A DNA stretch of 64,000 bases from Daucus carota subsp. sativus. Taxonomy: Eukaryota; Streptophyta; Magnoliopsida; Apiales; Apiaceae. A program made the position numbers and the translations under genes. The stretch covers positions 7,309,135-7,373,134 of the forward strand of contig NC_030385.2 in the NCBI RefSeq assembly GCF_001625215.2, written 5' to 3'. Below the pieces are notes generated by a model that saw only the letters and a list, made by a program, of their open reading frames with translations, was not told where the DNA came from and made no database searches. This document shows, piece after piece, positions 57,433-64,000 of the stretch; position 1 is the stretch's first letter, and each line of letters begins with the position of its first letter.

Positions 57433-57705
57433 TAATATCCTGAAGGCGCACCACACTAAACCTGTCGGAAGGAAAACTACACCAACACAGTCTAGGAAAT
57501 CCAAACCACCAAACAAGTGAAAATCCCTAATAAAACCCTATTTCTCAAACATACATTATCCTGTACAAGCTGCTTGATCAACTATACAAGTGCAAATCCC
57601 ACTGCGTACTTGTAAGTGTATTCCGGCCTGTGTAAATATCAGTATTCCTCTGTAATTGTCATATTTTATATGCATAACTCTTGTATCTATCTTCCTTGAA
57701 TACTG

Positions 57706-57855
57706 AAAATTAGGTAAATTAGAATGCCTGACTTGATTTCTTGACATTGTATGTTTACTCTGTATTATTCGTTCCCAATTAAAATTAGGTAAATTAGAAT
57801 GCCTGACTTGATTTCTTGACATTGTATGTTTACTCTGTATTATTCGTTCCCAATT
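57706..57855. repeat. Exact two-copy tandem repeat, 75 bp unit
   Basis: 57706-57780 and 57781-57855 are identical as far as I can read. The unit length is a multiple of three, so an open frame on the minus strand passes through both, but that frame has no known domain. Confidence 0.9.
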
Positions 57856-59890
57856 TACTGGTTCAATAGATAAATGTGTTCGGGAGAAGCAGATGACAGC
57901 AGATAAATGGCTTGCTATCATTTTTAGTGCTAAAGTGTAAATGAAACTAAATTCACACAAACCTAATCATTTTAAACTGAATTTAAGTTAAAACGGAACC
58001 CATTATTGGTTCTTTTGCCGTTTCAAAGCCATATCGAGCAGTAATTAACCGAGCTGAACCATTTACTAAGTGAGTCTCAGTGAAATAATAAATTTATACA
58101 AGTTTTTAAGTTATCAGGTGATGTATTCTAACATGATAGGAATAAATTTTACAGTTTATATCTACGTTTAACAAAGACAAGGCTGCTGATTATGTTTAAT
58201 CTATAAGTAGTTGTGTTATTCTGACCTTGATTATTCATATTCACCTATTTCAGTGAAAGGGTAGTGATTTGATTGATCTCAATGTTTAGATTAAGTCTTC
58301 ATTGCAAATGGTGTTGATCAATACTTCAATAGCAAACGTTTCAGTTTAAAGATTCAGTTCCAACTACTTTTATAATCAGAATGTTGTATACTGCATTCCA
58401 GTGACTTGCAAAGATTATTTATAAGATAATTTGTATCCGTCTTGTGTGTAAATTTACATCTGGATATAATATTTTTAAAGATATTTTTAGATAGAAATTG
58501 AACATTCTTGAATGAACCAATTATTTTAAAACCTATCAGTTTGGTTGGGTTTGGTTTTTTTTTTAGAACTGAGGTTCTATGGTCACCCTTACTTTTAGTA
58601 TATAACAAAGAAATAAAGGGGGTGGTGTTGCTGCTTGCCACGATCTTGACATTTACATAGGAATTTTGAATTTGCATCATAATTGCCACACATTTATCAA
58701 CATATTTCCAGTGTATCCTATATGGCTATGTATCATAAGCATAAGAGGGAATGTCGAAAGCTTATGGACTTGTTAGGTCTATATTTAATACTAGTTGAAG
58801 GTCCAGATTTATAATTTTAATATTTATAAGAAAGGTCTTGAGTTGATTTTTGTTAAAAACAGAAAATTAACCTAGTATTTTTTATTTTTTTAGTTAATGG
58901 TAATGGTAGAATAATTTGACAACTATAAAAAGATTTGGTACATATAGTAAGAGAGTAGAAGAGCTCAATGCTTGACAATTACATGTATTTAGTAAACTGT
59001 AATGCACTTATAATGAATATATTTGAAACTTGTACAAAAGTTCGTGCATTGCATATCTTTTTAATTAAAATAAGATAATATAAAGAGAAAAAACATTATG
59101 TTGTGTTATGTAGAATCGAGCCTTAGATTTTAAGTAGAATTTCAATATTCCTCATACTTTTAAAAGTTATTTTATTTTTATAATATCGAGATATCCACAC
59201 ATTAACTTTTGGTAGTACTTTCGGTATGATATTTTTTACTATGCAAACTTTGACCTCTGTCTAATTTTGCTAATAAATGGAGAAGTAGATGTGGTGGCAT
59301 CATTATAAATTACTAGGGGGAAAAGTTGGTTGTACTTTATTAACCAATTTGTACTTAGAGACGATTAAGGTCCAACAAATGTAAATAAAGACATATGCTG
59401 GACTCTTGACCTTAGTTATATATAGTTGAACTGGACATCAACAATGATTGAACTGAATGAAAATAATGTTAAATCATTGAAATATTTACTTGTTATTTTA
59501 AGTGTCAAATGGTGAACCCTAAAGTAACTTTTACAATTATATGTGACTTAATAAGTTTAACTACATATGTTTGTACATATATAAGTGAGGTTCATCATGC
59601 AGCTGTTGAACCTTAGCCGTCTGTGTTAAACTGTAGGTTTATGTTCCTTATTGTACAAACAAAGAATACATAAAAGAACAGTGCAATTTAATCAAAGATA
59701 TTACTAATTAATTTGATATTTCTATATTGTCAGTCTGAATATTTAACGATGGAATCATGGCCATTAGAATGTTTTTAAGTAAATGTGACTAATATGAGAA
59801 TAATCTTATCACAAAAACCACTAATTTGGTGTGGCAAAAAAAAAAAAAAAAAAAAAACCACTAATTTGGTATTGTTCTTGTTAGCTAGGG
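57856..59890. other. AT-rich spacer before the second DUF241 array
   Basis: No supported gene. A 111-codon minus-strand open frame at 58354-58689 has no recognisable domain and a composition like random AT-rich sequence. A poly(A) scar lies at 59813-59871. Confidence 0.5.
59813..59871 (+). repeat. Poly(A) insertion scar with target duplication
   Basis: AACCACTAATTTGGT occurs on both sides of only GTGGC plus about 22 A. This is the signature of an extremely 5'-truncated retroposon. Confidence 0.7.
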
Positions 59891-60450
59891 GCTGAGGGCA
59901 AAAAAGGCTAGAATAGGGATTAGTGACTCGGGTTGACCTAGCAATGCAGTTTGTAAAATTTTGTGTGTGATTACTATATTATAGTTTGATTATATATCTG
60001 GATGATCTGAATTTTAAAGCTATTTGCACTCAAATCGCAATTAATCTTCTGTGTATGTTTATATTAATATGAACTGCCACCCGGATCCGGTCTACTTCTC
60101 GTTTACATTAGATAGATAATTACAGTATTGATTGCCAGAAAAGAATTGGGGACGGGTATAACTCCTTTTTTTGACCCTGCACTGCGTTCTTATTTGCGGT
60201 TTTGGGATAGTGTGATGGGTATGAGAAGGATCCTGCTGCAGAAATATATATATTTTGCAAATTGTGGTGTTGATGAAATATACGCGAAACTGAATATTGA
60301 CTTTAAACAGTTGTTTTCGCAATCTTTCTCGTTGATAATATACTAGCTTCATATTTAGTCTGTCCTCATGTATGTACAAAAACTGATCCCTCACAAAAAT
60401 TCGGGGATGCAGTAACAGTCTATCTAATATACAGTTCTGTTGGGAAAGAA

Positions 60451-61308
60451 CTAGTGGTTGAGCACATTGAGAATTAATACTCGTGTCTTGATCAATGATC
60501 GGACTAGACAGTCTAATTGTTCTTCACATTCTTGCATATTCATGTCCAATGCCGTCAGACATTTCTGAACGTCTTGTGTTTGTGTTATATCACTTTTTTT
60601 GCTTGATTTCTTGCTGATAGCTTCTAAAGCCATATCCATGTTGTGAACTTGGTTGATAATTTCTTCTGTGTCCTCTTCACAATGTACACGCTTGGACTGT
60701 GTTGACTTGAAAACCTTTGACCATGTGCTTTTTGTCGATGCTTCCTTTGCAGGACAGATGGATGAGAAGATAGACTCGAAAACTGAGATGCTGACTTCTT
60801 CGACTTCCCTTAGAAGGCTCACGATAGCAGGAGTCTCGATGCTTTTGTTAATTTTGGACTTCTTAGAACCAGCAAAGCACTTGGAGAGCATTCTGTTTGC
60901 CTTTTTCTTACATACCAGGTAGCTTGCGATTCTGCTTGATACATCAGTTTGTCTTCTACGTAGAGAGGATTCTAGATCTTGAACTGAATCTCTCATATGC
61001 GAGAGAGCATCTTTTGAGGTGCTGCAAAGATCCAATAACCTAATGGACCCGCAAAGAATATCTTCTCCGCAGCTCAAACGATCTTGCTGTGCGGCTTGCG
61101 ATTGGATCAAATCTTCTACACACTCATATAAGTCTTGAAGAGCGGATAATTTGTCGCATTTGGATACTGTCGATGAGGATGTCCCTTCCGGGGTCCTTAA
61201 TCTGCACAAGTGCTCCTCAACAGTGGCTGTCAAGAGATGAGATCTGGATGGTAAGCTGATGGAACGAGAATGAGCACTAACTTTTGTGGTTGCAATTGAG
61301 GCTGCCAT
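60451..61308 (-). CDS. DUF241 (BPS1-like) protein, type B copy 2
   Basis: Single exon, 285 residues, function unknown. Start MAASIATTKVSAHSRSISLP, first ATG in frame. Motifs: LCRLRTPEGTSSSTVSKCDK, DLYECVEDLIQSQAAQQDRL, SSLRRRQTDVSSRIASYLVC, KKSKINKSIETPAIVSLLRE, and C-terminal VRSLIKTRVLILNVLNH. A basic KKSSKKSD patch precedes the last helix. Promoter TTTATAAAAAGGTGCC lies about 80 bp upstream and resembles the type A block. Differs from the next copy by five residues, the clearest being SHLLTA against SHPLTA and SIETPA against SIEIPA. Confidence 0.92.
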   Translation of the reverse strand: MAASIATTKVSAHSRSISLPSRSHLLTATVEEHLCRLRTPEGTSSSTVSKCDKLSALQDLYECVEDLIQSQAAQQDRLSCGEDILCGSIRLLDLCSTSKDALSHMRDSVQDLESSLRRRQTDVSSRIASYLVCKKKANRMLSKCFAGSKKSKINKSIETPAIVSLLREVEEVSISVFESIFSSICPAKEASTKSTWSKVFKSTQSKRVHCEEDTEEIINQVHNMDMALEAISKKSSKKSDITQTQDVQKCLTALDMNMQECEEQLDCLVRSLIKTRVLILNVLNH

Positions 61309-61387
61309 TTTTATTTGCAGGAGGAATTAGATGCCAATGAAAATCCTGAACTCAAGGTTTGTTTGATTGAACTCTCACCTTGGCACC

Positions 61388-61397
61388 TTTTTATAAA
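61388..61397 (-). promoter_or_regulatory. TATA box of type B copy 2
   Basis: TTTATAAAAA on the minus strand followed by GGTGCC, the type B version of the block seen at type A genes. Confidence 0.65.
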
Positions 61398-62483
61398 CTA
61401 TGAGGAGACAAAAGGAATCAACCTAATTTCCTTCATGTGCTGAACAGAGAAACAGGCCAAGTATCAGAAAATGCAGATCTCAATTGTAGCAGTGTCTGTG
61501 GGAGGAGGAACATTTGCTTGGCACAAAATAATATAATATGCAAGAAACCAGGCTGGCGTTCATCTGCAAATTTTGGTAAGTTTTCTAATATGAAAACAAG
61601 TTACGACCAGGGGTATAATTTAGCATCTCATGTGTTATATATTAAAGTTGTCTTGAAATTCATATACATTGCATTATTTTTTGCATCTTGTTGTTAGACA
61701 TGTTGTATATTATTGTTAAGTAAAACAGCGCATGAATGGCTTGGCATTTTTTTTATGCATAGAATTAGTGAGGGCCTTTATTGCTCCATTCGGTCTCTAG
61801 CGATGCAGAGCTGAACACTTGAGATCTGTCATTATGTGTACTGGGTAGACAGAAGGAATCTGAACAGCCTGCAGTCAGTTTGCAAGAACCATTAAGGTGT
61901 GACTAGGTGTCCTGGTAACTAGGGGCTGAGGGCAAAACAGGCTAGAATAGGGATTAGTGACTCGGGTTGACCTAGCAATGCAGTTTGTAAAATTTTGTGT
62001 GTGATTACTATATTATAGTTTGATTATATATCTGGATGATCTGAATTTTAAAGCTATTTGCACTCAAATCGCAATTAATCTTCTGTGTATGTTTATATTA
62101 ATATGAATTGCCACCCGGATCCGGTCTACTTCTAGTTTACATTAGATAGATAATTACAGTATTGATTGCGAGAAAAGAATTGGGGACGGGTATAACTCCT
62201 TTTTTTGACCCTGCACTGCGTTCTTATTTGCGGTTTTGGGATATGTGATGGGTATGAGAAGGATCCTGTTGCAGAAATATATATATTTTGCAAATTGTGT
62301 TGTTGATGAAATATACGCGAAACCGAATATTGACTTTAAACAGTTGTTTTCGCAATCTTTCTCGTTGATAATATACTAGCTTCACATACAGTCTGTACTC
62401 ATGTATGTACAAAAACTGATCCCTCACAAAAATTCGGGGATGCAGTAATAGTCTATCTAATAGACAATTCTGTTGGAAAAGAA

Positions 62484-63341
62484 CTAGTGGTTGAGCACAT
62501 TGAGAATTAATACTCGTGTCTTGATCAATGATCGGACTAGACAGTCTAATTGTTCTTCACATTCTTGCATATTCATGTCCAATGCCGTCAAACATTTCTG
62601 AACGTCTTCTGTTTCTGTGATATCACTTTTTTTGCTTGATTTCTTGCTGATAGCTTCTAAAGCCATATCCATGTTGTGAACTTGGTTGATAATTTCTTCT
62701 GTGTCCTCTTCACAATGTACACGCTTGGACTGTGTTGACTTGAAAACCTTTGACCATGTGCTTTTTGTCGATGCTTCCTTTGCAGGACAGATGGATGAGA
62801 AGATAGACTCGAAAACTGAGATGCTGACTTCTTCGACTTCCCTTAGAAGGCTCACGATAGCAGGAATCTCGATGCTTTTGTTAATTTTGGACTTCTTAGA
62901 ACCAGCAAAGCACTTGGAGAGCATTCTGTTTGCCTTTTTCTTACATACCAGGTAGCTTGCGATTCTGCTTGATACATCAGTTTGTCTTCTACGTAGAGAG
63001 GATTCTAGATCTTGAACTGAATCTCTCATATGCGAGAGAGCATCTTTTGAGGTGCTGCACAGATCCAATAACCTAATGGACCCGCAAAGAATATCTTCTC
63101 CGCAGCTCAAACGATCTTGCTGTGCGGCTTGCGATTGGATCAAATCTTCTACACACTCATATAAGTCTTGAAGAGCAGATAATTTGTCGCATTTGGATAC
63201 TGTCGATGAGGATGCCCCTTCCGGGGTCCTTAATCTGCACAAGTGCTCCTCAACAGTGGCTGTCAAGGGATGAGATCTGGATGGTAAGCTGATGGAACGA
63301 GAATGAGCACTAACTTTTGTGGTTGCAATTGAGGCTGCCAT
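62484..63341 (-). CDS. DUF241 (BPS1-like) protein, type B copy 3
   Basis: Single exon, 285 residues, function unknown, the near twin of the copy 2.03 kb away. Differences: SHPLTA, PEGASSS, SIEIPAIVS and DITETEDVQ in place of SHLLTA, PEGTSSS, SIETPAIVS and DITQTQDVQ. Same start (MAASIATTKVSAHSRS), same C-terminus (RSLIKTRVLILNVLNH), same promoter and flanks. The differences are as frequent in coding as in spacer sequence by eye, so no strong statement on selection can be made. Confidence 0.92.
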   Translation of the reverse strand: MAASIATTKVSAHSRSISLPSRSHPLTATVEEHLCRLRTPEGASSSTVSKCDKLSALQDLYECVEDLIQSQAAQQDRLSCGEDILCGSIRLLDLCSTSKDALSHMRDSVQDLESSLRRRQTDVSSRIASYLVCKKKANRMLSKCFAGSKKSKINKSIEIPAIVSLLREVEEVSISVFESIFSSICPAKEASTKSTWSKVFKSTQSKRVHCEEDTEEIINQVHNMDMALEAISKKSSKKSDITETEDVQKCLTALDMNMQECEEQLDCLVRSLIKTRVLILNVLNH

Positions 63342-63420
63342 TTTTATTTGCAGGAGGAATTAGATGCCAATGAAAATCCTGAACTCAAGGTTTGTTTGAT
63401 TGAACTCTCACCTTGGCACC

Positions 63421-63430
63421 TTTTTATAAA
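63421..63430 (-). promoter_or_regulatory. TATA box of type B copy 3
   Basis: TTTATAAAAA on the minus strand followed by GGTGCC, identical to the twin gene. Confidence 0.65.
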
Positions 63431-63957
63431 CTATGAGGAGACAAAAGGAATCAACCTAATTTCCTTCATGTGCTGAACAGAGAAACAGGTTAAGTATCAG
63501 AAAATGCAGATCTCAATTGTAGCAGTGTCTGTGGGAGGAGGAACATTTGCTTGGCACAAAATAATATAATATGCAAGAAACCAGGCTGGCGTTCATCTGC
63601 AAATTTTGGTAAGTTTTCTAATATGAAAACAAGTTAAGACCAGGGGTATAATTTTGCATCTCATGTGTTATATATTAAAGTTGTCTTGAAATTCATATAC
63701 ATTGCATTATTTTTTGCATCTTGTTGTTAGACATGTTGTATATTATTGTTAAGTAAAACAGCGCATGAATGGCTTGGCATTTTTTTTATGCATAGAATTA
63801 GTGAGGGCCTTTATTGCTCCATTCGGTCTCTAGCGATGCAGAGCTGAACACTTTAGATCTGTCATTATTGGTACTGGGTAGACAGAAGGAATCTGAACAG
63901 CCTGCAATCAGTTTGCAAGAACCATTAATGTGTGACTAGGTGTCCTGGTAACTAGGG

Positions 63958-64000
63958 GCTGAGGGCAAAACAGGCTGGAATAGGGATTAGTGACTCGGGT
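63958..64000. repeat. Start of tandem unit 3
   Basis: The last 43 bp repeat the first 43 bp of units 1 and 2 (GCTGAGGGCAAAACAGGC...GTGACTCGGGT) with one difference, so the array continues beyond the window. Confidence 0.85.

Larger units (their letters stand above)
59891..61924. repeat. Tandem unit 1 of the second DUF241 array
   Basis: About 2,034 bp from GCTGAGGGCAAAAAAGGC to the same point in the next unit. Contains one type B gene with its promoter and both flanks. Very similar to unit 2 along its whole length. Confidence 0.95.
61925..63957. repeat. Tandem unit 2 of the second DUF241 array
   Basis: About 2,033 bp, near-identical to unit 1 including non-coding parts, with scattered single-base differences. 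The third unit begins directly after it. Confidence 0.95.

Noticed and set aside
57556-57960. 134-codon minus-strand open frame with a 25-residue internal repeat
   Set aside because: The repeat is simply the exact 75-bp DNA tandem. No domain or supporting gene structure.
58354-58689. 111-codon minus-strand open frame
   Set aside because: Composition like random AT-rich DNA, no recognisable domain, no promoter.
59891-64000. CRISPR-like or satellite array suggested by regular repeats
   Set aside because: The unit is 2 kb and contains whole genes; it is an ordinary tandem gene duplication in a plant genome.

Overview
The window is nuclear DNA of a dicot plant. It is AT-rich, its genes have short exons with GT..AG introns, and its spacers are packed with small DNA transposons, AT microsatellites and at least one tRNA-derived SINE. 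The gene content (R2R3-MYB, F-box/FBD-LRR, DUF241 and plant-type complex I subunit genes) is plant-specific. An asterid is likely, but the species cannot be fixed from sequence alone.

Layout. 0-3 kb: the 3' tail of an unidentified Lys/His-rich protein gene, then a complete three-exon gene for the complex I subunit NDUFB2 (+). 6.3-7.0 kb: a short, divergent DUF241 gene (-). 7-13 kb: no gene, mostly repeats. 13.2-15.9 kb: a predicted organelle-targeted RRM protein gene (+). 16.3-41.5 kb: a tandem array of DUF241 genes, all on the minus strand. It holds six closely related intact copies (called type A here), one intact type B copy, and dead copies or relics lying between them (type C, plus broken A/B-like pieces). 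41.5-46.6 kb: transposon-rich spacer. 46.9-48.3 kb: an R2R3-MYB gene of the MYB20/43 type (+). 48.3-52 kb: repeats, including a strong nested hairpin. 52.3-55.2 kb: a three-exon F-box/LRR/FBD gene (+). 55.7-59.9 kb: repeats. 59.9-64 kb: a second DUF241 array built from 2.03-kb units, with two almost identical type B genes and the first bases of a third unit at the window edge.

The main story is repeated duplication and decay of one plant family of unknown function (DUF241, Pfam PF03087, often labelled BPS1-like). Intact type A copies share a TATA-box promoter block and 3' flank, and most of their length differences are multiples of three. Several are followed upstream by a dead type C copy, so the ancestral duplicating unit was probably a pair of genes. 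The array edge lies in the 3' flank of the RRM gene, a piece of which was copied along. From memory, the order NDUFB2 then DUF241 cluster also occurs on Arabidopsis chromosome 1 (At1g76200 to At1g76240), which suggests an old linkage.

Transposons are mostly non-autonomous: hAT-type elements with clear 8-bp target duplications, Stowaway, PIF/Harbinger and CACTA miniatures, and a complex nest at 18.4-22.6 kb where two hAT elements and a poly(A) retroposon sit in the arms of a long inverted repeat. I saw no intact transposase or reverse transcriptase gene, no tRNA or rRNA gene, and no CRISPR.
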